A stretch of 64,000 bases of DNA from Caprimulgus europaeus (GCA_907165065.1 OU015523.1:20983834-21047833), one strand, 5' to 3'. Shown: positions 11,711 through 25,073, numbered from the stretch's first letter. Numbers and translations: made by a program. Notes: generated by a model not told the origin, from the sequence alone.

Positions 11711-14700
11711 CTCAGGTCTGCTAAGTTATCTGGAGGAGAAGAATGGTGTGCATGAAAGAGAAGTTATTCTTCATCCAGGATGAGTCATTTGGGCAGATAT
11801 TTGGCCAGGAGGGAAAATAATCACAGTTCAAAAAGCTGCCCAAAGAGTATGCTCACTGAATTATGTCCTGCACAGCTTCAGTGACCACAGTACCCTGTAT
11901 TTCCCACATCTCCAGAAGAATGTCACATCCCACCTATGATTAGGATAAATCACAACAGACAAGATAACTGCAAGATAACTACCGTGCTGCAGGACAAGAA
12001 AGAATTTCCTCTAGCACTAACCTCCCTTTTTTAAGTTGAGGGGAGAAGACCTTGAACACCTGCTCTGTTGATTTCTGGTATATGGAGAAAAGGAAGCAGA
12101 CCAAGCCTACTAAGGAGCAAGTGTGCTGTGTCAGGCTGCTCCACCCTGAGGAGATTTAACAACTCTGTGGAATCTCCATAGCATTGGTTCAGCTGACCAT
12201 TTAAACACACACTCAAGCCCATACCTACTTAGCAGTGCGCTTAAGTATGTGCATTACTGAATAATGATAGATGGCTGAATCAGGGCCTGAGGGAGCCAAT
12301 AATGTTCCGAATTTATCACGCTGTGGGGACCTCCCTGCAGCCTGGTACCAAGTGCCGGAATTAAAAATGGGAGAGAAGTACAAATGGGTTCAGTTAATAA
12401 GCTTAACAGCTCCATCCAAGGTGTAGGTCTAATAACTCACATGCTAGAAATAGCAGATAAGATTACACATAGTCCTTTGGCCTTAGTGACATTTTTCCAT
12501 AGTTCTTACTGCTGGCACGTCATCACTAATCTTGTTTTCCATTTCTAGAAAGTACTTTATAAATAATCATGTTGATTCTACAGCCAGCACAGTGACACAG
12601 CATCCAGTCTTTATTTTTAGTTAAGTGTTGAGCTGAATATTCTCTCAAAACAGAACAAAATAAAACATACAGCCAGTCTTAGGAAGCTTCTTCTTTATAT
12701 CTAGTAAGACAATAGTTTTCTTACCCATTTAGCATTGCTTTTATGGATGATGAAATTTAAGTTTAGTGATGAATAAATATGCCATCACTAAAATAACCCC
12801 TTTAGGAAAACAAAAATATATAATAAGAGCTAGCACAAACCAAAGTGTTAGATTCTTCTATGTGCTGCTGTATATATATCTTCACTGACTATGCAGTGCC
12901 ATCCCACAAAACCAGCATTGAGCAATGTGAAAAATGTTTTGCTACCATTTGTTCAGATTAACGTTCAGGATTTTCTAATCCTACACTAGTAGCAAATCTG
13001 CTTCTCTAGGCTGGCTCAATGAAAATAAAGTTTTGTATTGGAAAGGTTGATTACTTTTATTTAGCCAAAAAATTTATGAAGCCTAACTCTAAACTAATAT
13101 AATAAAGAGTCTGGAGTAATGCTGCCAAATCAGAAAACAGAACAAAACAAGAAAAAGCAAGAAACAAAAAGCCTTACGTGAACCACCACTGCAATTTTAA
13201 TTCTTAGTCTTACACATTGTGAAAACCATAGCAGAGCACAGTGCTACGGATGTGTCTTTACTGTACCTTGACAAGATAAAAGATAATTTCTAGTAGTTAT
13301 CTATTGCAAAATGTATTAGGACATCATATGTCACATGCTGGGTACAAATCAAGAAAAAAACCTGCTTTTAATTTTCACTTTATTTTGTCTAAATACTGTT
13401 CCTAGCCGACAAACATCTCTTGGACAAGGAAATATTAATAGAGTTGTCATTAGCTATTAGGTTGATCTGTAGTCACAGAAAAGAGGAAAAAGACTGAATG
13501 GGTGTAGGAGCTGAACTCTAATGCCCACCTTTGTTAGCAGAATGGCATGTTTCAATACGGTTGACACAACTCTAGCCAAACAGCTAGAGCTTCACATAAC
13601 TGAAATACTGCAAGCCTGCAAGCATGTTATGACCAGGCTACAGCCATATTTCACAACCATGATTAAATGCTCTTAGCTGGAACAGTTTAGAGGTGGCTCA
13701 TCCTGATAGTAACCAGGTCACAACCTGATAATGGGGAGAAACCTGTCATACAGGAAAGCATCTCCTGCCTAGTGCAGTAAGGTTATAATGTAGGCATGTT
13801 TCAAGGCCCAGGCTCATAGATATGTGCTAACTCTATGAGGAATCATCTTGAGATCTCTGTACGGCTATGCTCTCAAAACCAGGACCATTATATAAAGCAC
13901 CAAGGTGATTAACTGGAAGAGACAGACTTGCACAGAGTGAGATGGTTGCAGCAGAAGAGTCTGAGAAGAACAAGTTATTTCCATTCCTCTAGGAATTCAG
14001 CAAGTGCACACCATGATTCCCCAGCCATTCTCCTATCCCACTGGCTCCAGCACTCTCACCACACAAGTCCTGTGTGCAGATCTGCTTTGTGATAGTGCAG
14101 CACCATAGATGCAGGAGTCTCATAGATATACAGTAACTAACCCAGAGAGCATATGGGTAAAGCTTGGGATAATTTCTGAAGGGAGTCTCTCTTCTTTGAA
14201 TAATGAACATCCTGTTTTTATTCCTTTACCAGACTGCACTGTATGTTGCTATAGATAGAGATAGCAATTATAAATGAAGGAGAATTGTAAAGCAGAGAAC
14301 AGAGATTACGAAATTAAAAAGATTATTAAATTTAATATACTATGTTAAAGTATTTGTCAAAGCCTCAATGATATATTATGCCAATAACATACCAATAATA
14401 AAGGATTAACTAGAGTAACATTATTTAGGAAGGAAAGACAAGACAACCTCCTCCGTCTGTTTGCCTAATGAGGGCTTGTAAAATGTCAAGGTTGTTCCAG
14501 TGGCCATCAGTTACAAAATTCATGCAAACCACACTTCAGAAATGCATTTTTTTGTTAATAAAAAGGACAAACAAAGACACCAATAGTATATCCTGCAGAG
14601 ACAAACTCCACTAATATCTGTACCCAGCATTTTCATATGCTATTACTTGCAAAGAGAAATTCCCTCAGCGAAGCTGCACTAATCTCACTTTGCTGCTAGA

Positions 14701-14914
14701 TGTATAGAAACTCATGACCTGTTTTTCAAGTGTGCTTGTTAAGACTGGACAGAAATCAGGTCATTGGCTACAGAGATGAGATTTGAGCAGTGGCTCTAAA
14801 GAGCCTAAATAGTTCAAAGCAGCAGTTAAGCCAGCTGAACACACATGTGCTCATATACAGAGTAATAGTTTTTTGCAAAATACATTTCATACTTTGCAAT
14901 TAAATTTTACTTAC
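11711..14914. other. AT-rich non-coding DNA, presumed intron
   Basis: No exon, RNA gene or transposon was recognised. Open frames of 63 and 73 codons (12031-12222 and 13989-14210, minus) lack supporting features. Confidence 0.6.
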
Positions 14915-15052
14915 CAAAGACACAGACCTATCAGGTGGTCCACAGTTTACATGCATGCTTGCTGGAGTGTTAGCCTGGCTGTCAATAGTATTTGTATCCC
15001 TGGGTTCTTGGTGTTCTGGGACAGGCTCATACAAGCTGTCCATTGAGCCCTC
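14915..15052 (-). CDS. Internal coding exon, 46 codons, of an unidentified minus-strand gene
   Basis: Minus-strand reading gives TATTCTAG|GAGGGCTC at 15053/15052 and CTTTG|GTAAGTAA at 14915/14914, a usable acceptor and a near-perfect donor. The 138-base interval is fully open in one frame, beginning EGSMDSLYEPVPEHQEP and ending PDRSVSL; the other two frames contain stops. Both ends are phase 0, so the exon could be skipped without shifting the frame. Composition is rich in Ser, Pro, Glu, Asp and Thr with few hydrophobic residues, as expected of a disordered N-terminal region. The YEPV near its start could be a phosphotyrosine-type motif, but that is inference. It joins in frame to the 8-codon exon at 25050-25073. 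I cannot name the family. Splice sites, an open frame and matching phases together make this the best-supported coding sequence in the window. Confidence 0.75.
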
Positions 15053-16559
15053 CTAGAATACATTTAAACAGATTTTCAAAGGTGAACACTTGTAAACACA
15101 TTAAAATAACAGTAATTAAAACACTAAGCAGTTTCTGTGATTTACAAAATGGAGCGTGATTTTCCTCCCCTGTCTTTTGAAATGCTGTATTTACTTCTTT
15201 ATCTAAAAAAGCATACAGAAATTGTTTATAGTAAGTACCCAGATGCTGGAGTTCACAGTATCATGGCTTCGATTCCATAGATTGACTGGGGTAAAGCTGA
15301 GGGTACAGCAAAAATGAATATTATCTGTTCAGAAAGAGTAAAACCAGGTGTATATCTTCACCTGAACAGGACATGAAAATTCATATGAAAACCATGAAAA
15401 ATATAAACCATGAAAATTTCTATATACACTATAAAAATATTTCATAGCTAGTACTTCTTTTTTATGGGAAAAAAGTCAATTTGTTGCAGAAAGATAACCC
15501 TACTCCTTAGAAATAAATGGAAACAACGCTGCCAAGCTCCCTGAATTTGAGTCATGATTCAGGCCCCCAAAATAATGAGAATTGCTAGAATTACAAATAA
15601 ATTCCATTTGCATTCAAATTTTTGAACTCTATGTTATAATGTGCATGTAAGGGCTCTTTTTCTTCAACCACCAAGAATATAAACATTTTGACAGAAAATA
15701 AGATTCTCACATTTATCCCACAACTCAAAGAGCCAGGATTACATATACACACCACCATTCCATAATTCAAAAATTAAATAAAGGCAGATGGCAAAACTAA
15801 AGACACTAAAATCTAGCTAATGGTCCTAGATTTTGGATGTTGCCACTTTGATCTGCACTGAATATTTTCTCAATGAATTTTGATTACTGATTTTAACTGC
15901 ATTAATTAAGGAATAAATTAAATTTATAGCAGAGTGCCTTACAGCAGAGCAGCACCATTGAAATTAACATGGAATATGATAATTTAAAAGCATTTGTTCC
16001 TCTAGTACTGTAGATAAACACAGATGCATATTTGAAGTTATATTGTTAGTATGTAAAGCTTTACAAACAATATTATTGACTGGTGAAAACAGTGCTTCGA
16101 AGTCATGACTAATTTTTGCAAGCACAATGTTTATCTACAGATCTTTATTTGTCTGGTAGAGTCTTGACAAGCCAAGGAAAATGTTGTGGGAGAAACATTA
16201 CAAACTGAACCTCTTGAAAATACTCCAGTTATATACTGGTGTTTATTCTAGGAACTAATGTGTTAATGCTTCTTGGGAAAGTGGTGCATGGCTTGTGAAG
16301 CATGCTACACATGGCTTGTGCTCCTAACAGCCAGGAGAGCCTGGGTTTTGACAGCAACTGCATTTATTCACAAGAACAGTATTTTTTCGCACTGTAAATT
16401 TGTTGCTGTGTAGCAATGATGTTTCAGGCTTTCAGTCTGAAGTTGCGCATTTCTAGACAAAAATGGCAAGTTTTGCCTTGTTATGCACTTCCAGGATTCT
16501 GCAATCTAAACTGTAACCATATACTTCTTCCTTAATCAGGACTTCAGTGACGAGAGTAT
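15053..16559. other. Unique AT-rich intron sequence between exon and purine array
   Basis: About 1.5 kb of ordinary AT-rich sequence. It provides the acceptor region for the 14915-15052 exon on the minus strand. No repeats were recognised. Confidence 0.6.
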
Positions 16560-19500
16560 TTAATCAAGAGATGAAAGCAAAAAAGAGAGCTTCTGTGAAA
16601 GAGATCATGAGAGAGATAAAAAGAGTGAAAAAAGAGAGGGTGGGGAAGAGTGAAATAGAGAGAGGAAGAGGGTAAAAAAAGAGAGGAAAAGAAGACAGAC
16701 AGAAAAATATGTAAAGCAAAGAAGGGAGACAAAAAGCCATAAAAAGACAATAAAAAGAGATGGGGAGATAGAAGAGTGTAGAGGGAAAGGGAGAAAACAT
16801 AAGGTAGGCATGTGAGAATACTCAAGAAAGGGAAAGAGGGACAGTATAAAAAAGAGATCAAAAAAGAAAGATGGAATGCAAAGGCGCAAGAAAGGGCAGG
16901 TGTGTAAGTAAAAGCAAGTATGCAGAAAAAGAGCAAGTGCTTGTGAGAAGGTGAGGGCATGAGGAGTAGAAGGTGAACAAAAAATAATGAGTATGAGAAA
17001 GAGGATGTGTGCAAATAGTGGAGCACGTGAGAAAGAAAACAAGAGAAAGTGAGTCCACAAGGAAGAGCAAGCACACAGAAGAAAGGGTGGGTGAAGAAGA
17101 GAAAGGAAGAGATGAGATAGGAAGACAGAGAAAATGTGTGAGAGCAAGTGAGAGAAACAGTGGAAGAGTGAATGAGAGTGAGAGAGGGCAAGAACAAGTG
17201 TATGAGACTGAGATATCGAATTAGAGAGAGAGCTCACCTGAGGAAAAGTGAGCATACGGGCATGGGAAAGGGTATGAGTGCATGAGGAATCACATAAGTG
17301 TGTGAGATGGAGGGTAAGTGCATGGGAAATAGCAAGTGTGTGTGAGGAAGAGCCAGGGATTGAGAAAGAAAGTGAGGGCACCACAAAGAGGGAGGGCACA
17401 CAAAGGAGAAAGGGTGTGAGAAACAGAGGGCGTTTGAGAAAAGGGAATGCATAGAAACAGTAGGAAGAGTGCTAAAGAATGGGTGAAAAAAAAGAGTGCA
17501 TGAGAAAGGTTAAATGAGAAAGAAAGCCCACATGAGAAACTGTGAGTGTGAGGGCATGGGGAGAAGTAGGCACAGGAAAGGAAGGCACCAGGGTGGGATA
17601 AAGCACATAACCATGTGAGAGCATAGTTGCACGAGAAACAGTAAGCATGTGCAAGGAAGAATGAGGGTGTGAGAGATGAGGGCACAAAAGAAGGCCACAA
17701 GAAAGGGGGAGCACTCCAGAAAGGGAATGCACAAGAAATAAAGAGGGAGATAGCATGAGAGAGAGAGAGAGCATAGGGGCAAAGAGATGGAATGAGAAAG
17801 CAAGCACGAGAGTGTGAAAAGGATCAAGCACAAAATTGTAGGAAAGGGTGTGAGGGCTCAAGAAAGTGACAGTGTGAGAAAAATCAAGGGCATGAGAAAA
17901 GGAGAAGGCATATGAAAGTACACCTGCATGCAAGGAAGAGTGAACGTGTGAGAAAGTGCACATGAGAGAATGAGAAAATATATACGAGTGAAAGAGAGAG
18001 TAAGCACACATGAGAGGGAATCCTAACATAAAAGAGAGCGCTCCTGCAAGAAAGAGGGAGCATGAGGGCACAGGAAAGGGTGGGTGTAAGAACGGGCAGG
18101 GTTGGGAGCAAGAGAGCATGAGAGCAGAAGAAAGCAAAAATGCAGGAAAGAGCAAAAGCGCAAGAAAGGGAAGAGCAGGAGAAAGGGCAAGTGCTTGAGA
18201 AGGAAAATGTGCAAAAACAGTGCAAGCATGTATGAACAAGAAATTGCACATGTGAGAGAAAGACAAGAAAAAGAGTGCAAGAAAGAGGGAAGGAGAGAAT
18301 GTGAGAAAGAGTGTGCTGGGAAAAGATGGTATATGAAAGAAATAGCAAGTGTGAGGAATCAAGCATGGGGGCATGAGAAAAATGGATGCAATAAAGGGTG
18401 TAAGGTCACAAGAAAGGGCACAATGGTGTTAGAAAGCACTGCCACAAGAAAGGTTGTCATGGCCTGAGAAAAGGAGCAGGCACAACAAAGTAAGTGTGTG
18501 TGGTAAAGAGATGCCCATAAGAGAAAAATAGGGGAAACAGAGTGGAAGAGCAAGAGAGAGGGAGAGGAAGAAGGAAAGAGTGGGAGAGAACATGAGACAG
18601 TTTAGAAAGAGGGAGATTGTATGAATAGTGCACCGAGAGAGCATGTGAGAAAGAAATGGAGAGCAAAAGATTATGCAAGAAAGAGAAAGCGTGTGCAAGA
18701 AACTGAGCACGAGGTCATAAGAATGAGTGATGGTGAAGTCTCAAGAAATTGAGTAAGGGCATGAGAAAGGTATGAGGGTGCAACAAAGAAAGTGACGTCA
18801 CGAGAAGAGGAGCAAGTGGGTGAAAGAGCAGAACCATGTTTGAGAAAGAGCAGGCACAATAAGAGGTAAGCTTGAAGGCACAGGAAAGGGAGCTAATGTG
18901 AGAAAGAATAAGTGTGCAAGAAAATTTGAGTGTGTGGGAGAAATGGCAAGAAAGAGATAGCGTCTGAAAGAGCATGAATGAGGAAGAATTAGGGGAAAGA
19001 GGACAAAAGAGGGAGAGACAAAGAGTGGGGGGAGGGAGGGGAGGGTAAAGCTCAAAAAGGGATTGAGAGAGGGACTGCACCAGAAACCAAGAGAGATAGT
19101 GTGGGAGAAGGAGATAAAGCACACATGAGAAAATTAGTAAGAGCATGAGAAAGAACAAGGATAAGGTTGAGAGAAAGAGTGTGAGGTCACAAGAAAGGAG
19201 GTGTGGTAATGAAAATGGGCATTGTCAGAAAGGGAGTGAGGATATGAGAAAGAGAACAGCCTGAGAGAAAGAGAACAACCACAAGAAGGAGAATTATCAA
19301 CTGAGAAAAAGAACTAGTGCATGTGAGAGAAAGAGAACTAGATAGAGGGGGGGGAGACAGTGAGAGAGATAAAGACTCCCCAAGCAAAGAAGCTCTTAAG
19401 AAAGATAGAGATAAAGCTTACATGAGAAAGAGTGGGCATGAGAAAGGATAGGTGTGAGGGCACAAAAAAAGAAAGAGCCAGCACACAAGAAAGGAGAGCA

Positions 19501-22006
19501 AGCATCCAAGAAGAGCAAGGTTGATAGAAAAGGGAAGGGCAAATTCCCACAAAAAAGAATAAGAACACAAGAAAGGGAATTAAAGAGTGAGCACATTAAA
19601 GAGTGACAGAGAAGTAGAGACAGAAGGGGAGATAAAAAGGAAGTAGATAATATGAGGTGAGAGATGGAAATTAAAAGATGATATAAGAATGAGAGAGCAG
19701 GGGGATAAGGGAGAGGAAGAAGGCATAAAGGAGAGAAAGAGGGGAGAGAGTGAGGCGGACAATGAGGAAGCGTGAACGAGAGATGTAGAGATTGTGAGGG
19801 AGACAGTGCACTAATAGGAGAGGGTGTTTAGGAAAGAGAGGTGTGAGAAAAAGCAAGCACAAAGTCATAAGGAAGAAAGAAAAAGGTTGCAAGAAAGGGT
19901 ACAAGGTCATGAGAAAGAAGGTAATATGGGAATGAGAGCATGGCCATGAGAAAGGGTACAAGGGCATGAAAAGGGGTACATTAGTGCAAGAAAAAGCAAG
20001 AGAATAAGAGTGAGTGAGCAAGGAAAAGCAGGATCCTGTGTGACAAAGCAAGTGCACATGAGAAAGTGCGTGTAAGTATGTGTGAGAGCAAGTGATTCAG
20101 AGGGACAAAGCAAGAAACAGAGAGACAGAGACAAAAGACACCGGAGGATAGGGGGTAGGAGACAAGGATATAGAAAATGAAAGAAAATGACAGAGGGGAA
20201 GAGAAAGGAGTGAGAAGTAGAAAGAGAACTTGAGAAAGAGGGAATGTGTGCACAAGAAACAGGGAGAGAGAGTGTGTGCATGAGTGACTGCAAGGGCATG
20301 AAAAAGATTGACTTGGAGGCTGCAAGAAAGGGCATGAAGGTGCAGGATAGGTTGTGAGGAAAAACATGATGTGAGAAAGAGAATGGCCACAAAGACTATA
20401 AACACCTGCAAGAAAAAGCAAGAGTGCACAAAGAAAGATAAAGAGGGAGAGGAGAAAGGGGAAGAGTGAGAAAGCATGCAATAAGGACAGGGGAGAGGGA
20501 GTAAGAAACAAGGAGAGTCTGGGAAATAAATGGCACAAAGGAGAAAGTTCGTGTGAGAGAGCTAGCATGACTGGATAAGAGAGAGTGAGCATGAGTTTGC
20601 AAGAAAGGACACAAAGGCTTGTATCAGAAATAGTGTGGCCAGCAGGACTAGTGAAACAATCATCCCCCCATACTCAGCACTGGTGAGGCTGCACCTCCAG
20701 TACTTCATTCAGTTTTGGACCGCTGACTACAAGAAAGACATGGAGGTGCTGGAGCATGTCTAAAGGAGGGCAATAAAGCTGGTGAAGGGTCTAGAGCACA
20801 AATCTTATGAGGAGTGGTTGAGGGAACTTGAGTTGTTTAATCTGGAGGAAAGGAGTCTGAGGGGAGACCTTCTCACTCTACAATTACCTAAAAGGAGGTT
20901 GTAGCAAGGTGGGTCTCAATCTCTCCCCCTAAGTAACAAGCAACAGGAGAAGAGGAAATGGCCTCAAGTTGCACCAGGGGAGGTTTAGATTGGATATTAG
21001 GACAAATTTATTCACCAAAAGGGTTATCAAGCATTGGAACAGGCTTCTCAGTGAAGTGGTTTTTAACTGGAGGTATTTAAACAGCGTAGATGTGGCGCTT
21101 AGGAACATGGTTTAGTGGTGGACTTGTCCTTGTTAAGTTTATGGTTGGACTCACTGATCTTGAGGGTCTTTTCCAATCTAAATTATTCTATGATACTATG
21201 ATTCTATGAAATAGTGAAGAGTCAAGAGAAAGGGCATGAGGACATGACAGCAAGCACAAGTGAGAAAAAGCAAGTATGCACAAGAAATAGTGCACATGAA
21301 GGGAAAAGGGAGAAGAAAGAGGACACAGCAGGAGACAAAAGATAAAATGGGGGGAGAAATGGAGAGAGAGCCCAATAGACTGAGCATGAGGGTGGGGGAA
21401 ACGGTGGAAATGAGAAAGCAGGGGCAAGGTTGCAATGTGTGTGGATATGTGAGAAAATGCAAGTGCGTAAAAAAGAGTGGGAGTGCACAAGAAAGCATGA
21501 ATGTTTAGAAGAAAGGGAGCACAGGAGAAAGAGAGGGTGTGAGCAAGAAACAGAGAGTGAGAGTACATGTGAGAGAGAGGTGGAAAGAGAAAGAGAGGGG
21601 CATGGTGCCAGGAATATTGTGTACCTGAGAAAGCAACCAAAAGGCTGTGAAAAAGACTGAATGTGAGGTTGCAAGAAGAGATGTGAGGTTGTTAGGTCAC
21701 AAGGTTGCATTGAAGGACATGAGGCTGCAAGAAAAGCCACAATGTTGTTAGAATAGAAAGAGCATGAGGCTGCAACAAAGGGTGTGAAGATATGAGAAAA
21801 GGAGCAGGCACAAGAGGGAGTGCATAAGAGAGAGAGGAAGAGATAGGGAAAGAGAGATAAAGACTGAGTGAGAAAGCAAGCACTCAAGAAAGAGAAAAAG
21901 CTTATGAATAAAGAGTGCTGGAAAGAGACTGCACGGGGAGAGAGGTGGCATGAGAAGTTGCATGCAAGGGCATGGCAAAGCACCAGAGCAAGGTCACAAG
22001 AAAGGA
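16560..22006. repeat. 5.4-kb strand-asymmetric purine-rich tandem array (GAGAAAG-type)
   Basis: The plus strand is overwhelmingly A and G. It is built from short degenerate units around ATGAGAAAGGGCA, AAGAAAGGG and GAGAGAGAG, separated by short GCATG, GTGTG, GCACAAG or GGTCACAAG spacers. Local spacing between cores is irregular, mostly about 14 to 20 bases and multiples. Long runs of Leu, Ser, Phe, His and Pro codons appear on the minus strand (open frames up to 300 codons at 17472-18374) because a pyrimidine-rich strand rarely contains stop codons. These are not genes. The array edges are sharp: ordinary AT-rich sequence resumes within tens of bases on each side. A CR1 element interrupts it at 20612-21209. 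It lies inside the 10-kb intron between the two supported exons. Confidence 0.9.
20612..21209 (+). mobile_element. CR1 LINE, 5'-truncated 3' fragment inserted in the purine array
   Basis: It begins GGCTTGTATCAGAAATAGTG and continues through the conserved CR1 3' ORF2 remnant and 3' UTR (GAGGAGTGGTTGAGGGAACT, GGGTCTTTTCCAATCTAAAT) to the terminal ATGATTCTATGA. Internal differences from the CR1 sequence as I know it (a TAA in the coding remnant, small indels) show that it is an old dead copy. Purine-array sequence continues on both sides, so it inserted into a pre-existing array. Confidence 0.95.
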
Positions 22007-25000
22007 CCCGCAAAAAAATTACATTAACTAAGGGACTTAATGATTCAATAATAGCTTTTATTTCACAGATTTGTAGTATGTTGTCAATTTTTTTTAGGCA
22101 GGGTATAAAAATAGATTGTTTGACAACATAATTTCTTGCAATTCATACAGAAGCAGTGCTTAATTTGGGCACCTCTCTGTATATTGTCTGTAATACAAAC
22201 TATTTTGTTCTGATTAAATTGTCTGACATGCTAAGCACCATAAGATGGAAAAGTTACTGCAAATTCAAGGTCTAAAATTGACCTTTTAACATGATATGTC
22301 TACAAAAGAAGGGACATTTATGCTTCTGATCATTTTGTAAATGGAAAAGGGACACAAGGTTTTGAAGGTAAATCTAATTTGTCTGCAAATCCCTTGAGAC
22401 CAAGGCAATAAGTCTGATGCAAAATTAATCTCAGTTGAGAAACCAAATCATTCTGAAGTCAACTCAGGACACAAAGTACTGTTGGGGAAACACCCCATGC
22501 TGAAGCACTCATACCAGGAGATCAAATGGCTCCCAGGTGGCAAAAGATTGGAATCATTTCAGTCTGCCTCCCTGGGAAAGGCAGAGCCCAGTCTAGCCTC
22601 CAAAGCCCTTTCAATCATTTTGTGACTCTCGAGTTTCTTCAGCCTCCACATCACCACTTGCTAGACTGGCCCATAACACTGTGTCTCTCATGGTAAATAT
22701 ATGCCCCAGTTTTATGGACAGGTATGAAATCAAACACACAGAGTCAAATCCGACAGCATAAACTGATGTTCCTTCAACTACTGCAGTGTTTCCACCACTT
22801 TGGATCAGCCAGAAGTCTGGTTCTACTCTGTTTTTAAATAGAATATTCTTGTCATTCTCTCAGGTTGTAGCTTACTTCAACCACTACACTTTGTAGGGTA
22901 GAAAACTATCGTTTTAGCTATAAAATAAAGTATTTTAAAAATATATGTATATGTACACACACACGTACACACACTCATTGCAGTCTGAAGTCTTGTCAGT
23001 CACTCTGTGTGAGGAAAACACTTCAATGAGAACAGTGGTTTTTTGGAGAGCTCTTTTTGTTTTGTCTGCTGATAGTCTAAACTTCTCTTTCATGGTTTCA
23101 GGTGTAGCAGTTACTCCAGATGTTCATTTGATGTAAATCAGCAGTGATTTCTATTAATCTGTGGTTATTTGCATCTACTAAGGAACTGTCTCCTCTAGTG
23201 CTTTTAAAAGATGTCTTTAAAGCCTAATTATTTTGTTGCTGTGCATTATTTCTGACCTCCTTCTCCTGAAGAGAAAAAGAGCCTCGTATTGACATTTCAA
23301 ACACTTCGTTGCCAGCCTTTTCACAGTCACAGGCTGACAGAGTAAAAGTAACTAGTGTACATACTTGGATCACCAGCTCATTTCTAAGCTAGACAATCTG
23401 ATTACAAAAATCAACTGCACTGTGTCACATGCAAAGGGAGGACTGGGCAGGGCTTTAGGTTTTACGAAACACATTAGTGACCTATGAATTATCTTGATAG
23501 CTTGTGAGATGTTTTTCCAGGCACTTGAAAGATTACCAGAGTGGACAGAATGGCTCCCATGGAAAGCTTATAAAGAATGGAGGTTATCTTCTTAACAGCA
23601 ATCTTTAAACAGTACTAATTATTTCATTACAGAAACTATCATGGCACTAGCTTTCACTTGTCTGAACCATCCATTATTACTGCAATCATCCCTTTCACAG
23701 AAACTCCACTTGCTGCACACCTGGTTTAATAGAGAAACTGCAACTTGACCTGCTCTCACCCACACAATCTATCCTGCATTTTGTCTAAAGGCTGATTTCT
23801 CAAATGACACAATGCTCAACACCTTTTTAAAAGGTGAACTACATAGAAAGCAAGAAGCTGTCCCAATGGAACAATAAAATATTGATACAACAGTTCTGTC
23901 CCAAAGAACTGCAGAAATTATTATTTTCAAGCTGTTACAGGTTGTATCACAAAGCCATTGTTAACTTTGAACAAATACACAGGGATTCACATTAAACTGT
24001 GATCAAAAGTGTCATTGAATTATCATAAAATTATTTTTTATGAGTGACTCTTGTCACAGAATCCTAAAATACCACTGGATTTTACTTCAAGTACTCCAAA
24101 ACCACTTTTAATCTTTATGATCTGGAGAACACCAGTACTCTGCAATAAGACAGCATTAGCAATCAGGAACAACAGTTTACACAAAGCAGCTCCCCTGTTT
24201 GAATTTGTGTCAGTGCAGTTTGAATATTGATTCATATTGGTCTTTCTAAATATATGGGGAAGATATACTAAACATCTGGGCAAAAGATGAAAAATGGGCA
24301 AACAGATCTATTGTGCTGTGTAAATACAGCAAATAAACTCATCTAATTACTACTACTAATACTGAGCATTGGTATTGGCAGACCGTTAAACTCTGAAAAC
24401 AGGAACAGTTTCTGTGGATTTCTATTCTGATTTACCTATTCATTCTGGCCTCTTGTCTTGGAGCCAGGAAAGGGGCAGGGGAGGAAGAAAAAGTGAAAAA
24501 AAACCCAAACCTAATAGAGTCTTAATCAACTCTTCTGTCTGTGAGTAAATATTGCCATATGACTGGGTTAGCCCTGTTGACTATGTATTTGTGCTTGACT
24601 AATGCTTGAAAAGTTCTAGCAGTTCTCCTAAACTACTTAAAAAGGAAAACAGATACTACTATCTCAAAAAAATAAAAACCCAACAAAAAAGCTTAAAATA
24701 AATTGTAGCATACATATATTTGTAATTTTAACATACATGTGAGATGTTTTACTGTGTTGGGGTCAAATGCCTCATGCTTAAAACTACTTGTTTTTGTAAT
24801 AATCACAGATAGTGCACAATACATTTATTATATTTTTTTGCTTAATCTTATTTTTACTGAATCGTATTTTGCTATGTATAACTTCTCATACATAAACTTT
24901 CATCTCTGCTACAGAGACACACTGTCATTATACAATCCTTGCACAGTTTGGAATATAACATCTTGATTTTTTTCCCATCTACACACACTCACCAATTCAC

Positions 25001-25049
25001 TTTACCTACTCAGCAAACCACTAAATAAAACATGTATGTGTACACTTAC
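22007..25049. other. AT-rich intron sequence between purine array and first coding exon
   Basis: Apart from the short TA/CA microsatellite at 22939-22975 I see no structured feature. Confidence 0.6.
22939..22975. repeat. Short TA/CA microsatellite
   Basis: ATATATGTATATGTACACAC followed by further CA units. It starts about 930 bp right of the purine array. Confidence 0.85.
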
Positions 25050-25073
25050 CAGAGAAAAACAGAAAAGATTCAT
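25050..25073 (-). CDS. First coding exon, 8 codons, of an unidentified minus-strand gene
   Basis: Read on the minus strand, an ATG at 25073-25071 opens the peptide MNLFCFSL and runs straight into a consensus donor (CTG|GTAAGTG) at 25049. The start has A at -3. The frame is closed upstream by a TAA that is the first codon of the exon, so translation cannot come from an earlier exon in this frame. The donor is phase 0 and the next exon (14915-15052) also begins in phase 0, so the two join as MNLFCFSL followed by EGSMDSLYEPVPE. Very short first coding exons are common in genes with alternative promoters. I do not recognise the protein. The hydrophobic octamer alone is too short to call a signal peptide. 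The alternative is a chance ATG in a non-coding 5' exon with translation starting at the Met in the next exon. Confidence 0.55.

Noticed and set aside
11406..11783. Four overlapping open frames across the TA/TG microsatellite
   Set aside because: Translated dinucleotide repeat on both strands.
16544..22013. Many minus-strand open frames of 60 to 300 codons rich in Leu, Ser, Phe, His and Pro
   Set aside because: They follow from a pyrimidine-rich strand in which stop codons are rare. They overlap in two or three frames, have no domain and track the repeat unit.
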